A DNA stretch of 64,000 nt, taken from positions 336,213-400,212 of the forward strand of contig VZRS01006709.1 of NCBI GenBank assembly GCA_013398055.1. Direction: 5' to 3'. Source of the stretch: Ifrita kowaldi. Taxonomy: Eukaryota; Chordata; Aves; Passeriformes; Cinclosomatidae. This document shows positions 9,601-18,481 of this stretch, in pieces. The position numbers were made by a program, and so were the translations under genes. How positions within the stretch are numbered: position 1 is the stretch's first letter; each line of letters begins with the position of its first letter. The notes below the pieces were generated by a model that had not been told where the DNA came from, searched no databases, and worked only from the letters and a program-made list of their open reading frames with translations.

Positions 9601-12293
9601 GAGCATGGAGATGGAAGAACATAAGAAAGCAAGCTCTATGCTGTTACCACTTTCTTCTCTGCAATGCTGAACAGTCACACATTTTCAAACCAGCAAGCAC
9701 TGCAGCTGTAAATCAGACTTTCTCACAATAGTTAACTGTTCAGGGTATTACATCTCATTAATCTAACTGCTATGGTCTAAAGAGGTGCCTTAACACATGT
9801 CTTAAGGTAGCCTAAATCCATGCTTCCTTCTCTCTTGTGCTTTCTGCCCTCCTTGTGTCAGGACTATCAATTGCACAACCATAGCAACAACCTGAGCTGA
9901 GCTCAAATCCTACTGAGAAAGAGGTTACCATTGCCAAAATGAAAGGAGAAGGAGGTATCATGTAACCTACTTGGCCAAAATGCGCAGTGTCCCTCTGAGA
10001 GGGACCACAAAACCGCTGAACAGATAATGTCTTTGGAACTGACACTCCCGAGCTGGGTCAGAAGAATAACACCTTTGTGCTTGTGCTGCTGCTGTTCAGA
10101 TTGGTACAAGTCTGTCTGTTTACAGTGCGTGCGGGAGCATACTCTTGACTCCCCCATGTGGCAGCAATAATAGGGAGGCAGAAATGCTCTGAAAGGATGA
10201 AGCCAGAGAATTCTCAGAGCCTGAGAATAAACACATACAAATATTGAGCGTGCTTATTGCAGTGGGGCCACTGTGGTTTGCGGTCATGTCTTGTTTGTAC
10301 CTCTCACCCTGTCAGATGGCTGAATTACTGCTTTATTGAATTTGTCATTACACCTGCTTTGCATTCCTGTGGAACCTTAACCTTTTTCTTTGTCCAGTCT
10401 GTACACCTGAAGCAGTGTATTTTGGCTAGCTAGGCAGTTCTGAGTTCAGTCTTAAGAGATGTATTTGACATTTACTATAAAAGCTACACCTTTTGACAAA
10501 AGGCTTGCATTATTTTAAATCAGGTCATTTGATATCCCAGTTCAGCCCCACATTCAAGACAGGTTTTTTTCTGCCGTGTAGTGTGAGTTTTCTGAGCTGT
10601 CATAGAGGCCCTGCAGCTGTTAGGGCTTTCTGAGGCACAGCATCTGATTTGTTTTGTTCAATTACAACTTTGAGTCATTATTCACATGGTGAAAATTGTT
10701 TGCCATATGGTTTAAAGGACGGGGCTTTTGTTTGTTCCTGAAGCACTTTTCTTGAAAGAAACATAGACTTAAGGGAGAGGCACATAGGCCAAAAAACCAG
10801 AGTGACTGACATTTATGGATGACGGGCATCCTTTTTTCTAAAGAAAAAATTTGGCAATGGGGAAAAAGGCGGGGTCACAGTAGGTTGTTGAACTACTTTG
10901 TTTTATATTTCTTTTTGTTATTAAGCCTCTGGATTTGTTACCAGGTCAGAGAAGTGAAGAGGAGGAACATCATAGCATAGAAACCTTCAGTTTTTACCTC
11001 AGTGAGCCTCTGAGTAAGGAACGGGTAGAAGCATTCAGTGATGGAGTCTACGCCATTGTAGCAACCCTGCTCATTTTGGATATATGGTAAGGCTTTGTGC
11101 TGGTTCTTACACTTTGTCTTGTTTAATATATTAACTTTTGTCTGTATGTAATATTTGAGGAAATAAAATTAATGAAACATTGTCTTCAACTTCTATAATC
11201 TGCAGTGGTTACCTTACGATTTTCTGCAAAGACACAGAGCACAAACCAAAGATACTTCTAACACCCACATTACAGCAGTAATGATCATCAGTGTGTGTAA
11301 CACATGTTGGGATGTAGAGTCTTCAAGAGCAAAGCTTCACTTTTTGCTTAGTTATGTTTTCAGATGAAAGGCTTTTATCAATAAAAGCTGTTTAGTCACT
11401 GTGACAACTTTATTAACCCAAAGGAATGCCAACTTACATTCACATTTCCTTTTCTGTATAATTTCTTTGCAGAGCTGTTATTTGAAACACTAAGTTATAA
11501 ATTAGAAAAGTATGGAGTGGCAAGTATGCCTGTTGTTCACTACTTGCTCAAAGTAAAGCAGCATAGTTCAGTGTTGCTCCAGCTGTGTTTTTATAACAGT
11601 AATATGCAAAGCAATTTTTCTCTCCACAGTGAAGACAATGTTCCTGATCCCAGAGAAGTTGGGGAGAAGTTCCATGGCAGTCTTCTCGAAGCTTTAAGTG
11701 ATTATGGGCCAAACTACCTTGCTTACTTTGGCTCATTTGTTACAATCGGTCTCCTGTGGTTTGTCCATCACTCTCTTTTCCTTTATGTAACAAAAGCTAC
11801 CCGATTAATGGGACTGCTTAACATACTTTCATTGGCTTTCATTGGTGGGCTCCCACTAGCTTACCAGCTGACCAGTGAATTTGCAGAAAAGTCTCATAAT
11901 GAAATAGAAGCCATTCAGGTCAGCTGCGTTATCACTTTCTTTGCCAGCATATTTCAGTTTGCCATATGGACTACAGCCCTTCTCAATGAAGAGGAAACTT
12001 TGCATGCCTTTGCAAGATACGGTGGCAAGGAGCATGCCTTCATGTTTGCCAAGCTGGCTCTCTACCCTTGCGTAAGCCTTGGGGCCTTCTTTCTTACTTG
12101 CTTGTTAAGTGAATTTAGCACAGCAATTTTCCACCTTATGCAGATCGTAATCCCATTTGCTTTTCTTGCCTTGCGCATCTTTGTTAGAATATCTTTAACT
12201 GCCATAAAGTCTGTGATGTCTCTCTCCAGACGGAAGGTTGTATTGTTAGAAGAAGAGGAGGCGTGTTTGTCTCCAAATGAAACACTGTCCTAA
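3512..12293 (+). CDS. TMEM175: TMEM175, lysosomal/endosomal potassium and proton channel (3' eight coding exons; N-terminus outside or missing)
   Basis: Coding exons join as 3512-3609, 4694-4745, 5609-5644, 7014-7097, 7728-7892, 9191-9269, 10945-11086 and 11630-12293. They total 1320 bases: 439 residues plus a TAA stop. All splice sites are AG/GT and all phases agree. The product matches human TMEM175 (504 residues, from memory) from about residue 65 to the end, so about 65 N-terminal residues, including the first FSD motif, are not in view. TMEM175 is a 12-helix channel of two six-helix repeats that conducts K+ and H+ in late endosomes and lysosomes and lacks the usual K+ selectivity filter. 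Visible here are the end of repeat I (IAVYLMTFLIVTVAWAAH) and all of repeat II, which starts with the conserved RVEAFSDGVYAIVATLL. In that motif the Asp five residues before Ile matches human D266/I271, where I271 is a gate residue. The C-terminus is a short acidic tail. Loop regions diverge most, as expected. No frameshift or in-frame stop is seen. Confidence 0.95.
3610..4693 (+). other. TMEM175: TMEM175 intron
   Basis: I see no exon or recognisable repeat in this intron. Confidence 0.8.
4694..4745 (+). CDS. TMEM175: TMEM175 coding exon
   Basis: This 52-base exon reads (R)LFQVIEHIDDVLALLNL, matching human RLFQVVGKTDDTLALLNL. The acceptor is TTGCCAG and the donor GTGAGT. It completes the Arg codon of the previous exon and ends in phase 0. 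Confidence 0.93.
4746..5608 (+). other. TMEM175: TMEM175 intron
   Basis: I see nothing beyond AT-rich unique-looking sequence. Confidence 0.8.
5609..5644 (+). CDS. TMEM175: TMEM175 micro-exon of 36 bases
   Basis: The exon encodes exactly twelve residues, ACMMIITFLPYT (human ACMMTITFLPYT). It lies between a TATTGTAG acceptor and a GTAAGT donor and is in phase 0 at both ends. It forms part of a membrane helix of repeat I. Skipping it would keep the frame but delete part of the helix. Confidence 0.92.
5645..7013 (+). other. TMEM175: TMEM175 intron containing a CR1 fragment
   Basis: The intron carries a CR1 3' end in antisense at 5895-6091. Otherwise no feature is seen. Confidence 0.8.
5895..6091 (-). 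mobile_element. CR1 3'-end fragment
   Basis: It starts with the reversed CR1 terminus (TCATAGTATCATAGAATCATAGG) and continues with the typical antisense text: GGAGGGGCC, AGTCCAATACCTGC, CTCAAAGCCCCATCCAACC, GGGCAACCTGTGCCAATG, CACCACCCTCA. It is 5'-truncated, as most avian CR1 copies are. Confidence 0.88.
7014..7097 (+). CDS. TMEM175: TMEM175 coding exon
   Basis: This 84-base exon of 28 codons begins FSLMASFPGVPFGIFLFSVC and ends IGLIQ. It is in phase 0 at both ends, with acceptor TTTTTTTCCAG and donor GTATTG. It matches human FSLMVTFPDVPLGIFLFCVC. The frame is open upstream into the intron, so a naive start at 6932 is an artefact. Confidence 0.93.
7098..7727 (+). other. TMEM175: TMEM175 intron
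   Basis: No exon or repeat is recognised. Confidence 0.8.
7728..7892 (+). CDS. TMEM175: TMEM175 coding exon
   Basis: This 165-base exon of 55 codons is in phase 0 at both ends. It begins AVIVAYGFYHPHLLNQQIQ and ends AAIFSFFFIPL, matching human ALIVGYAFHFPHLLSPQIQ and AAIFSLFFVPL. The acceptor is CTTGCAG and the donor GTAAGT. It holds a hydrophilic loop and the last helices of repeat I. Confidence 0.94.
7893..9190 (+). other. TMEM175: TMEM175 intron with an old CR1 remnant
   Basis: A short decayed CR1 end in antisense lies at about 8826-8890. Nothing else is recognised. Confidence 0.75.
8826..8890 (-). mobile_element. Old CR1 3'-end remnant
   Basis: The text AATACCGTGAATTGGAAGGA followed by CCCATAAGGATCATTTGGA resembles the antisense CR1 terminus (AGAATCACAGAATGG...GGAAGGGACC...GATCATC) with many substitutions. 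Confidence 0.5.
9191..9269 (+). CDS. TMEM175: TMEM175 coding exon
   Basis: This 79-base exon reads SYVLLGLVIVFPHLTRLITW followed by a short basic stretch. It has acceptor CTCCAACAG and donor GTGAGT, and ends in phase 1 so that a Gly codon is completed by the next exon. It covers the last helix of repeat I and the start of the linker between the two repeats. Confidence 0.92.
9270..10944 (+). other. TMEM175: TMEM175 intron
   Basis: This is the largest intron visible here. It has no recognisable exon or interspersed repeat. Confidence 0.75.
10945..11086 (+). CDS. TMEM175: TMEM175 coding exon carrying the repeat II FSD motif
   Basis: This 142-base exon starts with an acidic linker (GQRSEEEEH), then LSEPLSKERVEAFSDGVYA and the pore helix IVATLLILDI. 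It contains the family signature R-x-x-x-F-S-D of repeat II. The donor is TG|GTAAGG; TG plus the T that opens the next exon makes the Cys codon of LDI-C-EDNVPDP, as in human. Confidence 0.95.
11087..11629 (+). other. TMEM175: TMEM175 last intron
   Basis: The 3' 110 bases are open in the frame of the last exon, so retained-intron transcripts would read through in frame for some distance. No other feature is seen. Confidence 0.75.
11630..12293 (+). CDS. TMEM175: TMEM175 last coding exon
   Basis: The 664-base terminal exon starts EDNVPDPREVGEKFHGSLLE and contains YFGSFVTIGLLWFVHHSLF, ATRLMGLLNILSLAF, GGLPLAYQLTSEF and KLALYPC, all close to human. It stops at TAA 12291-12293 after an acidic tail. 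The acceptor is TCTCCACAG at 11629. The frame is open back to about 11517 inside the intron, but those upstream residues have no counterpart in the family, so the spliced start is preferred. Confidence 0.95.
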
Positions 12294-13790
12294 ATTTCCG
12301 CACAGTGCATGTGAAGTTACGAGAGCAACTTCATTTCCTCTGACTCGCATTATATTCATGTGTGGATTATATTGATGTAAACCAAAGCCTGTATTGACCA
12401 TAACTGGGGCATATTTGTTTTAGCTGGTCATGCTCGAGACCCTTTCTCCAAAATCTGCTATTGAAAATGTTGGGTAAACTGGGGATACAAAGAAAAGCAT
12501 GTTCCCCTTCTTCTAGGGTTGCCCTATAGGACAAAATGCTGCTTGACACGTAACTGCAGCGCTGATTGATTAAGAAGTGCACAGATGCCCAGCAAAATGG
12601 CAGCCAAACACAGGCATAGAAGCTGGTTGTGCTTCTATGCAAGAGAATGTGAGGCATGGAAGACATGGAGGCGGCTGGATTTCTGGATGGCGCATCATAG
12701 TAGAACATATGTGCATACAAGTTGCTGGTTTCCTTTTTTTTTTTTTTTTAATTTTTTTTCAATCGTTACACTGTCCGTTCTGCATTGTTACAAAAAGGGG
12801 ATCGCAATTGAAAATCTACCTGTTTGAGTCATTCTGTGTGTGTGTTTAGATGGGAGTTGCAATAGCAGCAGTGATAGCAGTCTTCCAAGCCACCTGAACA
12901 CAAGTTCTTTTAGCATATCTATTCTTTTTAAAAAAGGATACATGTAACAAATGAGGATTCACGTGGCTTTGCATTCAAGTTTCAACTAGCTTTGATAATT
13001 TCTGAGGGAAAAGAGCTCTGTGACTAGAGGTGAGGTCTTTTTCTGTTCTGCAGCAGCTGCTCATCTGAAATGTTTGAATTTCTCAGGCTTTTTGTGTCTC
13101 TTTTGTGTCTGTCAATGGAACATCCTTCTGTTATTCGGAAGGCGCGGTGTCATACTCAGGGAGTGTATGAGACTGCCATGTGTAAGAGTTCCACATCAGG
13201 TAAGGGAGTTGAGCTTTCTCCTGAGTTGTGGGTAAGTAAGGGATCCCACAGATTTCTGAGTCTCAGAAGGACAGCAGAAGAAACTAACCCCATAGAAGTT
13301 CCTGTCCATGATAAGTTGAATTTTTTTTTTATACTTACGTGCAGCTGGATAAGTTTTGTGCTTATCAAGTAATCTAACCTCTGGCTGCCTTAGAAGCTGT
13401 TACATTTCCTTTTAGCAGAGCAGTTAATTTGTATCTTGAATTGTCTTAGTGCCTGATAACTTTAATGCCAAAATTAAAGGCATTTGGGGAATTTTGTTGT
13501 TCATCATCATCAAAAAAAAAAAAAAATACTGTGGCAGAGTATGCCTGAAGAACGTATAGGTGAAAACAAATTCAAATACCTTGTTTCAATTGAGATCAGT
13601 CTTGAAAGCACTTGTGCTTTTGTTTTGAAGCACCTTGATACCGATATGTAATTGTGAATATTACTTCTTGTGAAGAGTATGTTCAGCTATTCAAGGGGAT
13701 TTATACCTAGTTGGTTAAATGACTTGCATTGTGTTGTGTATAGCATTTTTTTCTGACACTTAATAAAAGCACTTTTGGTTCTGTATGGTT
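12294..13790 (+). other. TMEM175: TMEM175 3' untranslated region
   Basis: This is non-coding sequence after the TAA. It includes a T-rich run at 12734-12769 and a run of 15 A at 13512-13526. An AATAAA signal at 13762-13767 is followed by GT-rich DNA, giving a likely cleavage site near 13785. A second AATAAA at about 13842 could be an alternative. The exact end is inferred, not seen. Confidence 0.6.
13762..13767 (+). terminator. TMEM175: Polyadenylation signal of TMEM175
   Basis: A canonical AATAAA lies about 1.47 kb after the stop codon and is followed within 15-35 bases by a TG/T-rich stretch typical of a downstream element. Another AATAAA lies about 80 bases further on. Confidence 0.55.
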
Positions 13791-13949
13791 TTGTTTCTAA
13801 TGTGCAGCAGGCACATAGTGAGTAGTGAATATGTGTATTTGTAATAAATTGCAATCAGTGAAAAACCAAAACTTTAAGTCATTTATTTCTTCTCCGTAGG
13901 TGAACCTTAAGCCCAATGTCTGTAATTAAAATGGTTAGATGGGTTTTTT

Positions 13950-14042
13950 CCTTCAAAATCCCTTCAAGGGATTTTGCAAGCCTTCAAGGGATTTTCCAAT
14001 TTCCTTCAAGGTCCCTTCCAACCTCAGCACTTTTGTGATTTT
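13950..14042 (+). mobile_element. CR1 3' tail with internal small tandem copies
   Basis: GGTCCCTTCCAACCTCAGCA followed by CTTTTGTGATT is a CR1 terminus in plus orientation. Just before it, CCTTCAA-type words occur four times, at 13950, 13961, 13981 and 14003, with CCTTCAAGGGATTTT twice. This looks like local slippage of the CR1 tail. Confidence 0.55.
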
Positions 14043-14228
14043 TTTATAAAACACCAAAATGCTTTTAGTGTGATGTAAAGAAGTGTTGATTCTAATTCTT
14101 TTGGTACCTGAAGAAAATGAAACCCAAAATCTGAATCTGACCAAGGAGTTTCATTTCAGTGTTTACAAGGATGCTTTGTATAAAGGAGTGCATAAATACT
14201 ACAAGGCGCTCTATTGGCTCAATAATGC

Positions 14229-14307
14229 GGGTTTTTTTGGGTTTTTTTTGGTTTTTTTTTTGTTTGGTTTGGGCTTTTTGGGGGTTTTTTGGGGTTTTTT
14301 TTGTTTA
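14229..14307 (+). repeat. G/T-only simple tract
   Basis: About 80 bases are almost only T and G, with several runs of 2-5 G separated by T runs. It is low complexity and may form a G-quadruplex on the plus strand. Confidence 0.8.
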
Positions 14308-14561
14308 CCTTACTTATAAATAAGTAATTCGTTCTCAGAACCTAAACCTGAGGACGAACCATGAGACTTTGTATATACAGAGGTCACCAGCGTAATTTTA
14401 AAGTTATTGAGAAACAAACTGCATTAATTTGCATTGTGTCATTCTCAAGTAGAAAGATCATTCCTAAATGTAACTGTAACTAGCTGCTCTTTATAGAATT
14501 ACTAATGACCACAGGATTTTGTATCTGTGAAAATTAAAGTGAAATACAACAATTATTACAA
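14308..14561. other. Intergenic spacer
   Basis: Nothing is recognised between the G/T tract and the CR1 fragments. Confidence 0.6.
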
Positions 14562-14695
14562 TCCCAGAATCACAGAATGGGTGTCATTGGCAGGGGCCTC
14601 TGAAGACCATCTAGTCCAACCCTCCAGTTTAAAGTAGGATTGGCTAGACTGGTTGCAGAGGTCTGTGTCCAGTCAGACTGAGCGTCTGCACAGAG
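14562..14695 (-). mobile_element. CR1 3'-end fragment
   Basis: The antisense CR1 terminus (TCCCAGAATCACAGAATGGG) is followed by CCATCTAGTCCAACCCTCCA and a diverged remainder. It lies directly next to a second CR1 copy. Confidence 0.8.
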
Positions 14696-14719
14696 ACACC
14701 ATAACCACTCAGTAACTTA

Positions 14720-14985
14720 TAGCATGATGGAATCAAGGTTGGAAGGGACCTTTGAGATCATCCAGTCCAACCATCCACCCAGCACTGCCACCGTAACCTC
14801 TAACCCACTAATCCACATCACCTGCACCAGATCCACGTGCCTCTTGAACACCTCCAGGGATGGGGACTCCACCACCTCCCTGGCCGACCTATGCCAATAC
14901 TTGACCACCCTGACAGTGAAAACATTTTTCCAGTATCTGTTTTTAAAGGGCTCAACCCGTTTTAATGTCCAATTACCCTTATGAG
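14720..14985 (-). mobile_element. CR1 3'-end fragment, second copy
   Basis: ATCATGATGGAATCAAGGTT, GGAAGGGACCTTTGAGATCA, CCACCACCTCCCTGGCCGA and GACCACCCTGACAGTGAAAA are typical antisense CR1 text of a different subfamily from the copy just before it. It ends near an A/G-rich tract. Confidence 0.87.
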
Positions 14986-15028
14986 GGAAAAAAGAAAAAA
15001 AAAAAAAGGAAGAAAAAGAAGAAGAGGT
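14985..15028 (+). repeat. Purine-only (A-rich) tract
   Basis: About 44 bases of A with interspersed G lie between the CR1 fragment and the ATP5ME promoter. Confidence 0.75.
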
Positions 15029-15149
15029 GTGGTTTTTTCCTTCCATTTAGAAGGAATTTCCTGCATTTCAGTCTGTGTCCATTTATCACTGATAAACATC
15101 GATGAGCTCCCCTCGATCCTTCTCACAGGCTGCGCAGTCGCGGCTCCCT

Positions 15150-15324
15150 CGGCCCCGCTTTGTGGCAGAGCCGCTGCGGTCCCTGCGCCGCCGGACCTCT
15201 TTGGGTGCCGGACTCGCCGGCGCTCGGGAAGCAGAGGGCAGCGCCGGCATTCGGCTTCCCGGTCACGGCTGCTCCCCGCCCCTTCCTGCCGCCGCGCTCA
15301 GTTCCGGCCGCCGCCGCCGCCAGG
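15150..15324 (+). promoter_or_regulatory. ATP5ME: CpG-rich promoter and 5' UTR of ATP5ME
   Basis: The sequence turns abruptly GC- and CpG-rich just upstream of the ATP5ME start codon, after a CR1 remnant and a purine tract. It has a GC box (CCCCGCCCC) at 15274-15282 and a TTCCGG at 15302-15307, which is an ETS/GABP-type core often found in promoters of nuclear genes for oxidative phosphorylation. No TATA box is visible. The transcription start is probably within 15240-15310, by inference. Confidence 0.65.
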
Positions 15325-15356
15325 ATGATCCCGCCGGTGCAGGTCTCCCCGCTCAN
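15325..15356 (+). CDS. ATP5ME: ATP5ME exon 1 (coding part, 3' end lost at an N)
   Basis: Visible codons give MIPPVQVSPL, then A followed by the N at 15356. Human has Ile-Lys next. The bases after the N do not contain a usable GT donor before the exon 2 acceptor only 32 bases later, which is too short for a vertebrate intron. The exon end cannot be placed. Confidence 0.85.
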
Positions 15357-17359
15357 GAAGGGCGCGTCCTTGTCTCTGCTTCCCGCAGTTCACCCGGTAC
15401 TCGGCGCTTCTCGTGGGGATGATCTACGGCAAGAAGCGATACGGTGAGTGTGGCGTCCCGCGCGGCCGCTCCCCGCTTCCCCGCGCCCGCCCGGCAAGGG
15501 CACCTTGAAATGGTCCGGCCGCCATTTCCCTCCCCCGGCCCGGCCAGGACGGCCCTGCTGGTGGGAAGCCACAGATCCGTGTGAAATGTGCCTTTGTGCC
15601 AGTAAAACTGGGTTTTCCTCTTTTTTGAGCGAGCCCTCGGGCGCGGAGCTTTCCGCCGTGGGTTCGGGAAGTTGTCGTGTTTTAAAGGGATTGTGTTGAT
15701 GACAGACTACCTGAAGCCGATTGCTGCAGAAGAGAGGAGAATAGAGGCGGAGGAGAAAAAGAAGCGTGAAGAGCTGGAGCGGATTGCAAAAGAGATTGCA
15801 GAAGGTAGTTCCTCGGTTTAGTTTATTCATCCCACGCTGCCGTGCAGGTGTTTGGCTGCAGGACTGCTGTTCCACCGCAGTGCTCTTAGGAGAAATTGAG
15901 GCCTGCGGCTAATCCTTGGAGGCAGTGGTTAGGGCCGCGTGACGAGTAAATAGTGCTTCTGTTTAATGATGCCTGCACTTTGAAAAGGTCGTCAGAGCAA
16001 GAGTTAACGTTTTTGTGACAGTCAGGACTTGTTAAATGGCTGAATTTCCACTGCAAAAACAAACTGCTAAGAGCTGCTGGTTATTTTGTGAGGAATAACT
16101 GAATCCATATATTAACTGTAGCGGGATGTCCCTTATTCATCAGGATGTACGAGCCCTTTTCTCCATGCAGTATAGAAACCTCAAAAATATGACTATGTAT
16201 ATTATAAGCTATAGCCAATTGCATGTAATTGCAACTTGAGACTTCTAAGTGGTGTCACAGGTGTATTGTTAGAGGTCAGCTTGTTTTTTTGAATCTTGTA
16301 GTGTTCGAGGTCAGCTTCATTTTTTGTATCTCTCACATGAAGAGAGTGTGCTGGAGGGCATTAGTTGCGATTAATACTGCTGCTTTTGTTCTCATTTCTT
16401 TCCATCTGTAGTATTCTTGCTGCAGCATTGTTTCCCTTGTCCTTGGGATTATTTCTTGTGTCCCCTGTATGGTTCTAGCAGAGGATTCCTTCCCTGCTGC
16501 TGTATAGAGGAATGTGTTCTCTGGCTTTCTTTCACCATGGGTTTTTAGGTAGACTAAAACCTAAGAAGAATTTTAAGAAAACTGATTTATATCTCAAGCT
16601 GTTCTTGGTGCAGATACACACTCAGTAGCGCTTCCCATGGGAAAGAGTGACATTTACATCGTCCTAAACAAAGCTATTGTTGAACAAAACACTAAAACTA
16701 AATTAACTACACATACAGAAAGTCAGATATAATTTGTATCACTCACTAGAGATAAAGCTGTTTTGCCATCTTAAATACATCGTCTCCATTGGTCATAGAC
16801 TAAATAAATAGATGTTTTAGATGTTCTCTAGTTAGATGAAACTTGCTGTCTTTTTGGAGGTAGAGGCTGTGCTGTAATGTTGCCAGGACACTTAGAAAGG
16901 AAATTTTCTTTATTACTTTTTAGAATGCTTAATCCATTTTAGAGTGGCACAAAGGTGACAGGTCTGTTGTTCCCAATAATGGTTTTGGTGTGTTTTTTTC
17001 AGAAAAGCAATTCTTAAACTCTCACTATGTGCAGAGCAGTTGCTGAAGATTGTTCCTTAAAGATGGACATACCTGTAGTGGTAGCTTTTTCTGGGCTTAT
17101 TTGACTTGTCAGTTCAGAAAACTGTCTTTTACTAGAGATAAACTTAAAAGTTTGCCTTTATCCCAAAGCTATGAATTACAATTCTGTTGAATAAATAAAA
17201 GTGGGAATCATAAATATTAGCTAGAAAAAAAATACATAAAGATAGTCTTTGGTTCCACTAATGCTTTGCATATTTTAGTTCTGCATGGGAGTGGCTAAAA
17301 GTCTTAACCATGTTTGTGTTTTCTTCCTTTCAGCAAGTGAAGATTCCATACTGAAATAA
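15325..17359 (+). CDS. ATP5ME: ATP5ME, subunit e of mitochondrial F1Fo ATP synthase
   Basis: Four coding exons join as 15325-about 15356, 15389-15443, 15706-15804 and 17334-17359. The product opens MIPPVQVSPL, continues FTRYSALLVGMIYGKKRYD, then a charged helix (YLKPIAAEERRIEAEEKKKR), and ends AEASEDSILK. This aligns throughout with human ATP5ME (69 residues, MVPPVQVSPL... DDSILK). Subunit e is a single-pass inner-membrane protein of the Fo peripheral membrane domain and takes part in dimerisation of ATP synthase and shaping of cristae. The GxxxG dimer motif is present as GMIYG, followed by the coiled-coil-like C-terminal segment. The start has a good Kozak context after GCCGCCGCCGCCAGG. Oddly, no splice donor can be found after exon 1: the sequence runs from CTCA through one N into intron-like DNA ending TTCCCGCAG. 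I infer that the N hides a collapsed assembly gap with the last exon-1 codons and the donor. Confidence 0.96.
15389..15443 (+). CDS. ATP5ME: ATP5ME exon 2
   Basis: This 55-base exon reads FTRYSALLVGMIYGKKRY plus one base. It has acceptor TTCCCGCAG and donor GTGAGT. It holds the membrane helix with the GxxxG motif. Confidence 0.94.
15444..15705 (+). other. ATP5ME: ATP5ME intron 2, CpG-rich start
   Basis: The first part continues the CpG island of the promoter. No other feature is seen. Confidence 0.75.
15706..15804 (+). CDS. ATP5ME: ATP5ME exon 3
   Basis: This 99-base exon completes an Asp codon and encodes the lysine/glutamate-rich helix ending ELERIAKEIAE. The acceptor is TGATGACAG and the donor GTAGTT, a weaker one. 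It ends in phase 1. Confidence 0.93.
15805..17333 (+). other. ATP5ME: ATP5ME intron 3
   Basis: About 1.5 kb of AT-rich sequence without a recognisable exon or repeat. Confidence 0.75.
17334..17359 (+). CDS. ATP5ME: ATP5ME exon 4 (terminal coding part)
   Basis: After acceptor TTCCTTTCAG, the exon completes an Ala codon and reads SEDSILK then TAA, matching the conserved C-terminus of the family. Confidence 0.93.
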
Positions 17360-17475
17360 ACAACGGATTTAATCTGAATTTCGCACATGGAAATACATGG
17401 CTAGGCTCTGAGCTGTCCCGTGGTTTCTGAACTCTGTGTGATATTCTATCAATAAAGTATTTACTACACTTCAGT
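17360..17475 (+). other. ATP5ME: ATP5ME 3' UTR and polyadenylation signal
   Basis: A short 3' UTR holds AATAAA at 17451-17456, about 92 bases after the stop, so cleavage near 17470-17475 is likely. Confidence 0.8.
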
Positions 17476-17727
17476 TGGTATTTTGAGTGAATTGTACGGA
17501 ACAGCAGCAGAAATACTTACAGAATGTGACAGGAAGCATCTGTCACAATCTAGCTATTGTTGCAACTGATTGTACTCCCCAGCAGTAGCCAGTCACAACA
17601 CCCATTACCCACAGGTGATGATTGTGATCAGAAAATACATACAATTTGATATATATGGGCAGGTGGGGGAGACTGGCAAGGCATTGACTGCCTGAATCTG
17701 TTACTTAAATGGCGTGGCTGGGGAGTT

Positions 17728-18481
17728 TCATAGAATCAGAATGTTAAGGGTCGGAAGGGACCTTCAGGACCATCTAGTCTCAACCTCCTCCTGCCATGGG
17801 CACACCTCCCACTAGATCAGGTTGCTCAAGATCTTGTCCAGCTTAGCTTTGATCAGTGCCGAGGTTGGGGCATCCACAACCTCCTTGGGCAACCTGTTCC
17901 AGTGTCTCACCACCCTCACAGGAAAGAATTTCTTCCCAATATTTAATGTAAGTTTCTCTTCTATGAGTTTGTACCCATTACTCCTTGTCCTATCACTACA
18001 CTTACTGACAGAGTCCCTCTCCAGCTTCCCTGTGGGACCCTTTGGATACTGGGAGGTTGCTAGGAGGTCTCCACACAGCCTTCTCCAGGATGAACAGACG
18101 CAGGTTCCTCAGTCTGTCTTCGTAGGGGAGGTGCTCCAGTCCTCTTACCAATGTTTTGGCCTCCTCTGGACTCGCTCCAACAGGTCCGTGTCCTCCTTTG
18201 CTGGGGGTACCGGAACTGTTCTCAGTACTCCAGGTGGGGCCTCACCAGAGCAGAGGGGCAAAATCCCCTCCCTCCGCTGCTGCCCACGTTGCTTTGGACA
18301 CAGCCCAGGATCCCATTGCCTTTCTGGGCTGTGAGTGCACCTGGCTGGGTCATGCTGAGTTTTTCATCCACCATCACCCTCAAGTCCTTCTCCTCAGGGC
18401 TGCTGTCAATCACTTCTCCACCCAGCCTGTAGCTGTGTCTAAGATTGTCCTGGCCTAGGTGCAGGACCTCACACCTCACTT
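17728..18481 (-). mobile_element. CR1 LINE, 3' portion of about 750 bases
   Basis: It starts TCATAGAATCAGAATGTTAA in antisense and runs through CACCCTCACAGGAAAGAATT, CTCCAGTCCTCTTACCAATG and CTCCAGGTGGGGCCTCACCA to the end of the polymerase region (CAGGACCTCACAC). Frames are broken. The next CR1 abuts it. Confidence 0.9.

Noticed and set aside
11517..11629. Upstream extension of the last TMEM175 exon
   Set aside because: It begins inside the intron at a non-ATG codon and has no counterpart in the family; the conserved Cys codon needs the splice at 11630.
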